Assembly (NCBI GenBank): GCA_905182995.1
Contig: CAJJDP010000059.1
Location: forward strand, 75,311-139,310
Source of the DNA: Paramecium octaurelia
Taxonomy: Eukaryota > Ciliophora > Oligohymenophorea > Peniculida > Parameciidae
DNA: 64,000 nucleotides
Reading direction: 5' to 3'
The position numbers and the translations under genes are program-made. This document shows positions 48,898 to 60,844 of this stretch, piece by piece. Under the pieces are notes generated by a model that ran no database searches, was not told where the DNA came from, and saw only the letters and a program-made list of their open reading frames with translations. The first letter of the stretch is position 1; each line of letters begins with the position of its first letter.

Positions 48898-50872
48898 ATG
48901 CCACCAAAAGCCAAAAAGATCGATCCTGAATTACAAGCTGTAATAAATTGGTTAATAAAATTAGAAACAATTTGAACAATGGAAGGAGAGTGACGAATAC
49001 AGAATCTGGTCAGAGTTATAAATAATGTATAAATCCATGGATAATAACATCTCCGAAACTTCTAAGGATTTGACAGGCAATTGGCAAGTAAACTGTTCTT
49101 TATTAGATTACCTTCCAATTAGATTTATCATGATAAATTGCTAGAGGTTTGTTAGACTTTCAAATGCAAAACTAAAATAAAATAAATTGAACATGCCCAT
49201 ATAAGAAGTGCATTCTTTGCAGTTGAAGATGTGGAGATTAACAAAGCAGTTGTGAAACAGTATCTTGATGGATTCTATTATTCAGTTGAGAAGCAAGACA
49301 AAGATAGAGCTAAACATGTGAAAGAATTGCTTGCCAAAATTGCGAGAAGTAAGTGATTCATTTATTGAAATAGCACTGGAGGATCATAAGTTTTTTGATA
49401 TGAATGCTGAAAATTATATAGCAGAGAGGAAAGCATTCGTTGGTCTTCTGAATGAATTTTTGAAAAAACTACCAATTCTAATTAAGTCAAGTCATAAAGT
49501 CATCGAAGAAAAACTGATGCTTGTTTTAGGACCCCTCAGGGCATTATTGGAAATCAATAAGAAAATGATGTTCTTTGATCTTGTTAATACTTCAAACTAA
49601 GCAAGATAAACAAAGGATTTCATCTTAAAGGTTGCATTATTATTTGTAATACTGATTAGGCTGATGTTGAACAATATTGTGTGTGTCTTCAAGAAGCACT
49701 GAGGTTATTGCTAGAATCAAAAGCAATATCATGCAATCCAAATGTTAAGTTGATCTTTAATAAATTGGGCTATGAGGGATGGTAGCAGAATAAGATTGAG
49801 TCCTTCTATTTAACTCCGTTGCAGGATGCTTTCGATAAGATGAGAAACAACTTGCTTTGTTTGATGCTCAAGGGAATCAATTACTATAAAGCACCTTTGA
49901 TGGACAATACGGTAATAATTGTTATTAAGAATAGCAATTTGTAGAGGATGTGAAGGAATTAATTGATGCAGAATTGATTGCTGAGCATCTCCTGGGTACC
50001 ACATTGAAAAGAGATTAATTAAACTTTGCCTTTAAGGTTTTAAGTGTCATCTATAATTCTAATGCTCAAGCTAAAGAATTTCTAATTAAAAGGGATGACA
50101 ATTGTATCAAGGGGAGCATTCCGAAATTGATGACATACCACACAATATTGTATATGAGAGCATGGAAGGATAGAAAAATAGAGGATGAATTGAAAGAATA
50201 GAAATTGCTATAAAAAACATAGCCGTTGGCACAATCGAATTTATTTGAAGCTCAATCTGCTATGTCAGCCATGTCGCCAGATAAAAAGAGACAGGCTGAT
50301 GATGATTTGAGAAAGAAGGAGGAAGAGAACATGAGAATCTAAGAAAAACTAGATTTTGAAAAGTATGGCAGATATTGGATTTGGGAGTACTATGCTCAAG
50401 ATTAAATGAAAGCCAATTTCGAGGAGTGTGTCGAATTGATCAGACATATTAATAAGGCGGTGTAATAGGACATAGAGGATGTCATTATCAAAGAGGGCAT
50501 GGTTCCTAAGTACTTTTAAATAGTGATTTTAGAAATCGTCCTCGTCAAGTATAATAGAATGATCCAAGTCAGATGTTCAATAAACTGTAAGAGAAAGACA
50601 ATGCAAATGTGTATGTAATTTAGAGGAGACCACCAGAATTATGGAATTACCCAAAAATAGTGGAGGAACAACATGAATTTAGAGCCATAGCCAAACCCAG
50701 AGATTGTTATAAGGATGGAAGAATTTAAGTATTGGAGAGCAAGATGGAATAATTGAGTGCTCACTTGGAGGGTAACAAGCCTCAGAGTTGGAATGAATTG
50801 ATTCATAGAGTGATAGATGCATTGAGCAATTAATATAATAAGAAACCTAGTGCAATTGAACCAGGAAAATGA
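48898..50872 (+). CDS. Conserved-looking helical protein, function unknown
   Basis: 604 residues, seven exons; introns 48940-48964, 49088-49122 (35 nt), 49349-49373, 49631-49659, 49912-49934 and 50510-50532. Mostly alpha-helical (HVKELLAKIAR, RKAFVGLLNEFLKKLPILIK, LRALLEINKKMMFFDLVNTS), a charged coiled coil in the middle (QADDDLRKKEEENMRIQEKL) and a C-terminus with RRPPELWNYPKIVEEQHEFR. No signal, no span, no domain I recognise. It may be a ciliary component, judging only from its character. Confidence 0.68.
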
Positions 50873-50884
50873 TTTAATATGAAC

Positions 50885-51472
50885 TCATTATATAGAAAAG
50901 AAATCAGATGGAAATCCCTTAATATAGTTGATTTTTGGTTTCGATCGAATCTAAGGTTCCCTAACTTTCTGGAAAATATCTTTCAATTATTATGTATTTA
51001 ATAAAAGTAAATCCAAAATATTATTATTCTTCTGTGACTCGCATTATTTGAATTTGTTTTTTTTCTCTCCTAATCCAATTAATTGGTTGTTGGGTGTCTT
51101 CGATTGATGCAATTCTTCGAATTTGTGCTCTCTCGTTGTTCTAGTAGTTTTTATTTGAATGAAATTGGTTAGATCCGTATCACTTTATATTGTTAATTAA
51201 CTGGCTTTTCTAAAGAGTTATTTTGGCTCCGAATCAAGTGAGATTTATTATTTTCGAGCTGTTCTTTTATTTTTAAGATCGAGGAATATATCGTGTTTTT
51301 CTGAGCCATTAACAGTATGAATGCGCGCATTGGAATTCACTTTTTGGAGCTTCGAGGATGTTGGTGTAGTTGGAATCGACTTGGGATTGGTTACTTGGAT
51401 ATGGTCTGCTCTAAATAATAGTTTTTTGTTAGATTTTTATTTAGATAAACTTTACTCCTATTTGAAGTTCAT
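50885..51472 (-). CDS. Basic, disordered hypothetical protein
   Basis: 195 residues, no intron. Rich in K, Q, S, T and N, with many S/T-P sites near the start (NPKSIPTTPTSSKLQ). No domain recognised. Its stop lies 12 bases from the stop of the convergent 48898-50872 gene. Confidence 0.6.
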
Positions 51473-51514
51473 CTGTTAATAATAATATAATTAATAACAA
51501 CATATAATAGATCA

Positions 51515-53804
51515 TCAAACATAATCATAAAAATGTTGAAGCAGATCTAATAATTCCATCTCGCCGTTTAAACACTTCAATGTAATGACTCTCGCCCTCT
51601 CTTATAGAGCCTCAGACCCTGGAGGTATGAGAAATTCCACGTTGGTTGATTAATGGGGATTCAAAGTTTGGAATGCTTCTAAAGTAAGAGTTGTGGAATG
51701 ACTAATTAAATTGATAAATATACTTTGATTGTTGAAATTGAAATTCACAACCAAAAAATAAATAAAGTAAGATGCATCCGATTGAATAGATGTCAGTTTT
51801 CTCAGTAAATAATGGCATTTCTTCTTCAATAACCTATTTGGCCATATATTTGATATCCAAGTATTCTTTGTCAAATTGTAGATCGAAATCAACGAGCACT
51901 GGCACATGTGTACCTCCATCGATTAGAATGTTATTCGGATGCAAATTGCAAAAGATCACCTCATGTTAATGCAGATAATAAATGGCATCTATAATTTACA
52001 CTGCCATATGCCATTTCTCTTTTGTTGAAATCTTGTTCTTCTACAAGAAGGTTCTTAGATTATAATCATATTTATAAGTTATGATGCGTATCTGTCCACT
52101 TAAATCTTATTCCTATAGATCGTCTATATTGTATCCAATTATGCTTCGTAGATTTTAGTGCTCCAAATTAGCAAACTTTTTCACATACTTAAAATATTGG
52201 TTTATCTGCTCATAATTCATGTAAGCCAATGTCTTTATGGATATCAATTACCCTTGGTATTTCCCTAAACTCAATTAGCCATCTCGATTGCTCTTACTAA
52301 TAAATTATATTTCAGAGATATCTTCAGATTATATTAAATTTATTTTGGAATATCTGATCTTATTCTCTAAATCAATGAATCTTGACTTTTGCATTTGTTT
52401 CTCTTCCAATTATGGTAAAATTTGAGGGCCTTGAATTGTTCTATCGAAATTTACCCTCTTATTCCCACTGTTAACATAAACACTTTAGGTTTATTTGATT
52501 GTATCTATAACCTTCCTCTCCGGAGATTGATTTATAATTGATCTTCTCAATTCAATTTGACTTAATTGAATTTATTAAAAGTTCCCTCGAGATAGATCCA
52601 ATTGTTGCACTTTCCTCTAATCGAACATTGCTTGAATCTGTTTGTTTTTGAATGTTACCTTATCTCTTTGCTTATCTAACCTCCTTCGAATTGAATAAAA
52701 TTGCAAGGTCCTAACCTACTTGAAATGCAAAATGTTTCGATCATAATACTGCTTGCATTCTTCAAATAGATTTTAATCAAGCAATTTTTAATATCCATCA
52801 TGGTTTTGATGATGCAATTCCAACTTAGCCTAATAAAACATGTAAACAAACATGATAAAAGGACTTTCTGGCCAAGGATTCTTAAGTAGTTCCTTGGCCT
52901 TGCACAACAGACAATTCTTTGACTTGTCCCTTTGTCGTTTACCCAATATGTAAAGGCTAATCAATGAATTTTGTGAGTCCACGAATTTCATTTCCTCCTC
53001 TTACAAATCTTGATCCTTTAATGCCTTTGCTCGTTTTTGAAACAGCAATATTCTATGAATCATATATTGAGTCCCTCTTATGTATAATTGTTCAATCACT
53101 TCCGCATAAGGGTTTGGTCTATGAAGAAAACTCAATTCGAAAACAATTTGACGAATTGAATTTAAATGTGTACTATCAATCATCCCATAAAGGGAAATAT
53201 TATATAAACACTATCTTTCTGTTAAAATTAAATACATACCTGATTTAGGTAAGGATCTGGATTTACCAGTTAACTTTACTTATAAATAGTATCAGGTAAT
53301 TTGTCAGGATTCTTTGTTTATTAAGTGAATTGCTTGATTAGAAGGGGATAGGCATGTATTTTAGCCCCCATTTATTCGTAATTCGTCAAAAGTGAATCGT
53401 AATGCTGTTATGATTCATTTTCTCTGAAAAGATAGAGAGCCTAAAGGAAGTTGCTTAATTGATTCAAAGGAATATCAGGAGTCGGTGCTAACTCTTAGAG
53501 AGCCTCGTTGTATTTTTCACATTCAATCTTTTTGTGTTGATGTTTGATTTCATAAACCAATTCAATCAGTAAGTAATAGAGACATTTGCAGCTAAATTTT
53601 CATAACTATTATTATTTACAAGGAAGCCAAGATCTTATTCTTATTTTTGTTATAATATTGCTCCAATTGGTGTGCACATAAGGGATCAGCGAAGAACTTA
53701 ATACCATGCAGATAGTGAGATATAGCTTGGTTCATATTAGGTTAGACTTGAAATCCAATCTCAAGACAATAACCTTGGAGGAAACATCTACGCAAAATTG
53801 ACAT
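51515..53804 (-). CDS. Pseudokinase with helical repeat N-terminus
   Basis: 736 residues; introns 53592-53619, 53211-53239 and 51702-51723. The C-terminal 280 residues have a protein-kinase fold: a glycine-loop remnant (NRDGQLSLGKYQGQLISIKT), a kept Lys in ISIK, LEHQNLRSIIGY, and AIYYLHQHEVIFCNLHPNNI where the catalytic HRD is replaced by FCN and DFG by DFD, then TDIYSIGCILLYLFFG. Loss of the catalytic Asp makes phosphotransfer unlikely. The N-terminal part is made of helix pairs resembling TPR/SEL1 units (AISHYLHGIKFFADPLCA, CKCLYYLLIELVYE, KELLKNPWPESPFIMFVYMF). Confidence 0.78.
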
Positions 53805-53957
53805 TTATTATATACATAAGCCCTGTTTGATGGTTTAACCTTTTTTCCTTGTCTGTTATTGTTAGATTGTCAGTAATTTAAGTTTTTAGTAATGAACTTA
53901 CAAATTCTTTGATTTATGGTTCCATACTTAATAAAATTTATTATTGAATTAATTAAA

Positions 53958-55150
53958 TCAAATTTTCTTTTTAGTTTTTTCCCCTTTCTTTGGTTTTAAT
54001 ATGGAGGTTAATTTCTCCTCATTGACCTTTTATTCAATTACTAATTCCTTCAAAGTTGAAGCTGGGTCCTTGCTAACCATTACTTATTGAAAATTAGATT
54101 GGATGCTCTAACTATACTTCTTCAAATCATAGCCAATCACTGATAATTTGTTTTTGAGTAGATGTGATTATTGATCCAATCCATTATCCATATCTAGGAT
54201 CTCCCTATACACTTTCAATGCATACTCTCGTTCCTTCTTTACATTTTGATCGATCAACTTTTGGAATTAGAACATATCTTCATCAATCATCTTCTTCTTC
54301 CTCAACAGAATCTCTGAATCAAACAAGGCTTTCCTATCCAGATCTGTGTATTCCATCTTCTCCATCGAAATGAACGTCTTCTTGTGGAAACTGAATTTCC
54401 CTTCTGTTATTTGGATACCTCCGAAAACATCAGCATAATGAACCATCTTATAAACCATATACCTGCAGTATTGATCTTACGATAATGAATTCTCATAAGC
54501 TTCTTCTCTCACCATCGGTACGAAGTCGGAGGAAGCCCTTGCGATTTCTCCATTCAATATCAGAATCTCTATTCTTGCTTAATCAAATTCTGGGTATTTC
54601 GAATCAAATGAATGCTTGAACTCATAGTGCTATAATTCGTAGTTCTTATTAGAATTAAAATTTTGAATATACAAGATTTGAGACCAAATTGGATCTATTT
54701 TTCTCTTCATCATCAAAATAGTAAATTCCATATCAGTCATCACTTGCATGTTGTCTATTATAATTCATTTGTACTATCGATATATTTGATGATCACAGCT
54801 AGAGAATCAGGAGGTCTCCTTTCGTTCATGAACTGTTTAGTTTATTGAAATGTTGGCTTTTGGATAAATTTTATGAAACCTTCACTTTCATCATAATAAG
54901 CGATAAACTTAATTTCTCCTTCATTGCAAACACAAGTTTCAGGTAACCTTATCCTTACACTTCTGGTTAATTTATTTGGAGCCTATAATTTGCGCAAGAG
55001 CAATCCTAAATCTTTATCTTGAATTTGTTAAATTGGTTTTTGGGGAGGCACTCTTTTTGGCATTATCTCTTCCCCATGAGTAATAGCAAATTCGCAAGGG
55101 TCACAATCACAAGAGAAATGATCCCTGGCATTTTGGGGAAAGTTTAACAT
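53958..55150 (-). CDS. Hypothetical protein
   Basis: 390 residues, one 20-nt intron (54755-54774). Not recognised. The N-terminus has a cysteine pair (FSCDCDPCEF), a Pro-rich bit (KRVPPQKP), then a strand-rich domain (RSVRIRLPETCVCNEGEIKF) and a long charged helical C-terminus (ALFDSEILLRKKKMIDEDMF, SILKPKKGEKTKKK). Confidence 0.65.
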
Positions 55151-55468
55151 ATTTTTATAATTAATTAATAATTCACATTCATTAATGTTACTTTCTGAGG
55201 GTTTGATTAAATTTTAATTGTAATAATTAAATCATTATAGACTATTTGTTCACAAGAAGGGATAGACTAATATTGGATACTCATATAATTTGATTCATTA
55301 ATGATTATAAGTAGATTACTTCATTGAATTTAATTAAAATAACGAGTATCCAAATAATATATATTTCGTAATAAAAATAATTAATGATATTATTACAAAA
55401 TAATACTAAAAATCACAATTCAAGAAATTCTTTAAATTTCAGTGAATTGACATTATTAATAATAAAAT
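55151..55468. other. Intergenic between divergent genes
   Basis: 318 AT-rich bases; no feature recognised. Confidence 0.55.
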
Positions 55469-56447
55469 ATGCCTGCTTAAAAAATAATTATACGTTCATC
55501 CAGTTCCAATAAAAACTCCAATTCATCCAAAGGGTTCAATTACACTTAATCTAAAGTATGATGGAAATTAATGATAGGTTTTCGAGAAGTTGGTGAATCA
55601 TCAAAAAAATCGATATAGTCAGGAGGATGACAAATATTAACAATATTTTGATCATCTAGGAGGTAATTGATGATGTTTACTCGAATAGGATAATGCTTGT
55701 GTACCCTATGTAATTGCGGGAAACATCATTGCAATGGGAAAAATTGTCTCAACAAGCCAAATCTCCATCTTAATAAATCTATATATTAATAAGAATTTGT
55801 GCAAAAAAACCCTGGCCAATGCTCGCATTACAACTAAAACCTATACTTAAACCCCAAATAGGAAGGGGAAATAAAAAGAGTTACAACTTATAAAGTATGT
55901 TGATAATCATCAAAATAGCATGATTATCCAGGATATTTATCAAGTGTACAATTACAAAAAGGACCTAAATCGAACAATACGAATTATGGATCTTTTTCAG
56001 GAATGTCTACATACAATAATATGTTTAAAAATTGGGGAGTGGGAGACACACCATAATTGATGCCCCAGAACAATCCAACCATTATTTAAAATCTTCCCTT
56101 CTCAGGCAGAAGCAATTACAGAGATCAATTTTAGGAGTTCAATGTTGAACCTGCTAAAAGCACTAAAGGACTCTATTAGCAAAAGTATTACATAAGTGTA
56201 ACCACTTAGATCGCCCCTGTCCCCACCAGATATCAAATTTACTGCAACCTCAATAGCCAAGTCCTCATACATACCAATTGAAACTGAAAGAGCACAACAA
56301 TAACAAGCCAAAAAACTTCAATTATAGCCTCTCAATCCATCTTACAGAGGACAATATAATACTATGTATTGCAAGGAATTTGATTCCAAATTCCCAAGAC
56401 CTTGTCCTGCTAAAGAAGTTCTTGATGAAGTTGAAAAATAAATTTGA
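55469..56447 (+). CDS. SAXO-like microtubule-associated protein
   Basis: 293 residues, five exons; introns 55556-55577, 55663-55688, 55895-55918 and 56185-56209. The signature is the cysteine-rich segment CLCTLCNCGKHHC, as in SAXO1/FAM154 and MAP6-related proteins, followed by spaced short repeats of the Mn type (NYGSFSGMSTYNNMF, SNYRDQFQEFNVEPAKSTKG, PSYRGQYNTMYCKEF). SAXO proteins stabilise axonemal and basal-body microtubules. Confidence 0.8.
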
Positions 56448-56483
56448 TTCTTACAGTAATATATTTTGAAAATTATATTTATA

Positions 56484-58176
56484 ATGTCTAAACATGCAAA
56501 TCATCTCCCAGATTTAGACAACCTCAGTTTTAGAGACTCAAGATAAATCCAAGAATTGAGAAAGAAACTAGACGAACAAAAGGAAGCCTTAAAAGAACTC
56601 GTTAGTCTAGTCAAAGAATCCAAGACTGAATCCTTAAAACAAAAATTTACCCCTTAGTTCCGATTGGCTAAACCAGAACAAGATTAAATTACATTTGAAC
56701 TTTTAGAAGAAGTGAAAACTCTAAGAAGATAAATAAATAACATCGAATCTGGACCTAAAAGCAATCCTATTTAAAATCCCATCATAATACCCCAATATCT
56801 ACCAACCCCTTAACAAGCTCTGTTATAACCAATGCCTCCTTACATGTACATGAATCCCTATTTTCAAATGCCCTAATCTTTTATGCATTAGCAACCTTAG
56901 AATCAAGCCCATAAAAAAAAAGTAGATCCCTATAAAAAGTTAGTCCTCAAGATCTTATAAAAAGGAGAACAATATAATCATCGAAGTAGAAGAGACTCAA
57001 ATCAAAGCGATTATTCAGAGGATTCAAATGATCTCTCTAATCCTAGATCGAACAGACATCGTTCACAGAAGGATAGACATAAGGATAAAGGTCGTGATTT
57101 GTCATATTAAAATAAAACAAGTAAAGGATCTCTGCATGATAGTTATGTGAGCAAATACACTAGATCATCAGTCAAAATAAAAGCAAAGAAACCAAGGGAA
57201 TTTACAGAGACAGAGAAGTTGCAATTGAGAAGAAAGCTTAGTGGAACATTTTGGTTTATACGGATTGGATTGGTCTTAAGGAAGTATCTAAGAAGAGTGT
57301 GGTTAAATAGAAGATAATAATATTACGAAAATGAAGCATAATAACTAATAGATAAATTTGATCATGAATTTGTAATCAATAATAAAATTTAGATAGAACC
57401 ACAAAGAAGTATTCATATTGCTTGTTGTTGAATGTAATAAAAATAGATTATTTAACAAAAACTGGAATATTTATGATAATAGAGATATTGAAGCAAAATC
57501 TAAAATAGTTTTTTAAATACTAACCATCTTATTTAAGAAATTACCATTCTTGACTAAGAATTCAATAAGCGAAGAGCATAAGTAATTTGTAAAGAAAATC
57601 TCATCTCCAGGGGGATTCTTATTACCGGGACATCCTAAGTTTGTAACTGATAGAGTGTAATTGAGACCAAATGTTACTATTGGGTAATAATTTCATATAT
57701 TTAGAGATAAATTACTGCTGAAGTAAGCAAAATGATTTAAATGGATTATGTTTATATATAGGTAATTGTGCAAAAGGTTTTACTTATTCATGAATGGTAT
57801 TCATAATTCAATAAAATTCCTAATCACAAAGAGGCCATGAAAATATTGGTTTCAGTTTTGCATTAATTGTTTATTGATTAGTTTAGTACTCTGAAAGTTT
57901 ATGAAAATAATGATGCCATTTATAATGTAATTAGAATATTTATTTTCATAGAAATAATAAGTAGTTTTTTGCGACTTTACTTAGTTCAATTATGTGGATA
58001 TTGCTATAACTATTGATGATAAGCACTTTAGATACGAAGTGACTACAGACTGTTGCATTTTAGGATTAGCTACTAAGGAAGAATTGCAATAATTATATGA
58101 TCAAGCTGGCTATAAGGAATTGTAGACTACGTTCAAAGAGTATTGTGATTATTTTTATTCATAAATTAACTTTTGA
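56484..58176 (+). CDS. Large hypothetical protein with coiled coil and basic region
   Basis: 539 residues; introns 57372-57396, 57684-57706 (ends GAG) and 57927-57951. N-terminal coiled coil (QELRKKLDEQKEALKELVSL), a Q/P/Y-rich middle (QQALLQPMPPYMYMNPYF), an S/R/K/D-rich stretch, then a folded C-terminal half (IRIGLVLRKYLRRVWLNRRQ; HPKFVTDRVQLRPNVTIG; VDIAITIDDKHFRYEVTTDC). Starts 36 bases after the SAXO-like gene. Family not recognised. Confidence 0.68.
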
Positions 58177-58238
58177 ATTTTATTGGAATTTCAGATGGTT
58201 CTTGCATACGTAATCGTAATAATTAAATTATAATAGTG

Positions 58239-59697
58239 ATGAAATTATTAGATGACACTTTAGACTCTAAGAGCACTGATGTTTACTATGAATCAAGCAG
58301 CCGATATTTATAATTAACTCTGTTTTTAGGAGCTCTGGTTTCTAATATAATGTTTGGATTTTCATTATCTCCAATCACCAAAGAAATTTCAACTATTTAT
58401 GGAGTTTCCTAAACGTAAAACATATGATAGAGAACTTAGGTGGCTCTAATTGTTAAGTGTGAGCTTTACCCTATTCTCAGCAATTATGATCATCCCAGGA
58501 AATATTTTAAGCGAAAAATACGGAATATAATATAATATAAAATTGGGTATATATAGTGTATAAATCTTGAGGTTGTCTTCTGACATTTATAGGATCCCTT
58601 ATGGCATTGCTAGTTAATTACTCATTCTGGTGGCTCTATTTTGGTGAACTTGTATCTTTGGTTGGATTTCCTTTCCGCTTGATTTCTGCATCCAAATTTA
58701 CAGCCAATTGGTTTTACCCAAAGAATAGGATTATCATTATGGTTATTATCGCTCTTCTTTTTAATTCAAGTACTGGAATCTCTATTAAAATACCGCTATT
58801 TATATTTGGTGATTATGATGTGGAATTAGATGCCTTGAATGATTACTCATAAGGTAGAACCTATGTATTTTAACTGATGGCCTTCTTGGCAGGAATTATG
58901 TTTATTACAACAGTTCCGACTTTAATATTCTTCAAGGCTAAGCCCAGACATCCTCCATCATACAGTGCATCTGAAGTATACAAACAACTTTAAATTCTAG
59001 CAATGCGTTAGGGAGAATTATACAAAGGCAGCGAAAATGTTGATAAAAAATGCTGATTATCTAAAATTAGCTTTTGCTTTTTCATTAATCTTGGGACCCG
59101 TTTTGTTACTCACAGTGCAAATGGAATTTGTTGTGAAACCTTTTGGGTATAATTTGGAATAAATCTCAAATGTTATTCTTGTAGGTGTTATTGCAGGATT
59201 GATTGGAGATGTGGTTGTTGGATCATTTGTAAAAAAGTTAGGAAAATATAAAATAGTGTTACAAATTTGTAATGCTACTACTACTTTATTTTATGGATTC
59301 CTTATTTTAAGTCTTGTTTTAAAGGTTCATTGGCTATTTTATGTATGTTACTTCTTTGTTTGTATGTGTTCAAGTATTTTGGCACTGACATTTGAATTTT
59401 CATGTGAAATTAGTTTCCCCGTCAGTGAAACCTCTACTATTGCATATTTAGGATTAATTGGAAATGGATTTAACTTTTTATAAGCTATTCCTGAAATTCT
59501 TATACTCCAAGTAAATCTATAAAGAATTTTAGGTCGGTAAAGAGAGCACCTCTATAATTACTTTGATTATTATGTTTGGAATTGGACTGTTTGGTAATTT
59601 TGTTTCCTACTCCATCAATGAAAAGTTAAAGAGACAACAAGTGGATAATCTTCACGATACAAAGTAGAATTTAGAATCACAATATGATACTGATTGA
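58239..59697 (+). CDS. MFS transporter of the SLC49 (FLVCR/DIRC2) type
   Basis: 453 residues; introns 58415-58439, 58547-58571 (ends GAG), 58976-59000 and 59511-59532. Twelve hydrophobic helices. Family signs: short acidic N-terminus before the first span, ISASKFTANWFYPKNR (the cytosolic A-x-W-F-x-x-x-x-R loop), ISIKIPLFIF and late FEFSCEISFPVSETSTIAYL, which corresponds to the E-x-x-Y-P-V-P-E segment of SLC49 carriers. SLC49 members move heme, choline or related solutes in animals; the substrate here is unknown. Confidence 0.85.
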
Positions 59698-59823
59698 ATT
59701 AATTTGTACATAAATATATAAATTATTTAAACATCTCCATATTATTACTTTCAATTTTATTAAATATTAATGAGATTGTATATAATTTTATAATGATTCA
59801 CTCAATTATAATACATTCCAGTT

Positions 59824-60174
59824 TCAACTTAATTTAAGGGAAGAAAGTGAAATATTGAATGATTTTAGATAGAGTTTCCGTTTCGCATATAGATGAATCA
59901 CTCTCTATTTAAATATCGAGGAACTTGTTTATGACTTAAATTCTTCTTATGAGACTTCTGGTATTATTATCTTCTTTTTCAGATGAGGTTCTGGTGTGTT
60001 TAACATTTTACGCTCAACGTTTTTTCGAACCAATTCTTTTAGACTAATTACATTATGTTTAAATTCCTTCTTTTGAGGATGTTCATCTCGGATTTCAGGA
60101 ATGGTTGAAATCCTTGAAACACCAATGCTTCGAGTCGGTTGTCTATTAGAGTTAGAGATCTTATATTTTTTCAT
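59824..60174 (-). CDS. Small basic hypothetical protein
   Basis: 116 residues, no intron seen. Lys/Ser/Ile-rich (RQPTRSIGVSRISTIPEI, SLKELVRKNVERKML). Start codon lies 36 bases from that of the divergent 60211-60535 gene. Unknown function. Confidence 0.58.
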
Positions 60175-60210
60175 TAAAGGTTACCCTTCAATAATTAAAA
60201 TCATAAAATA

Positions 60211-60535
60211 ATGAATAAATATTAGTCCTTGTAAAAAATATTTCCCATATTAATAGTTCTAATCCTGCTTATGAACCAATTCAGACACCTGCAACAACGT
60301 ATCTTTAGACTCATATTTTAGAAAATACGAAACAGTTTTTTCATCTTTGGTCTAAAACACTAATTCCAATGAAAACATCAATTAACTAAAATAAGAATCT
60401 AATCAAAATAATCCCATACGAAAAAGTGCTTAATTTGGTAATGAAGTTAGACATAGTGCCAGAAGTTCATTGAGTGAAAAGGAATTGAGAGACATTGTAA
60501 AACATAAACGATATGTCGCTTGTAATATATTTTGA
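60211..60535 (+). CDS. Small hypothetical protein
   Basis: 91 residues, three exons with introns 60231-60256 and 60299-60321; the exons sum to a multiple of three and join to one frame (TVFSSLVQNTNSNENIN, RHSARSSLSEKELRDIVKHK). N/S-rich. No family recognised. Confidence 0.6.
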
Positions 60536-60844
60536 ATCCATTAATGAAATGATTAAATACATATAATCTGATTTTACAGACTAAACTAGATGCAAGCTGT
60601 TCTCATTTTTATTTCTCCTACAGAGACCAAAATTATATACATATTTTTTCTATGAAAAATATCATTCTTATTCCAAGGTGCAATTTAGCAACTATTTGAG
60701 AAACTTAAAATAATTAGATATTACCTAATAGACTTTTAATTTTATCAAATTTTACTATTTACTAACTTACAACTTAGAATGTATGAGAATAATTTCATGA
60801 AAAATAATATAAATACAAATAAATATATAATAGCATTTCATGAT

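Noticed and set aside
59000-59060. Apparent frameshift at a six-A run in the SLC49-type transporter
   Set aside because: A canonical 25-nt intron at 58976-59000 restores the frame and improves the protein.
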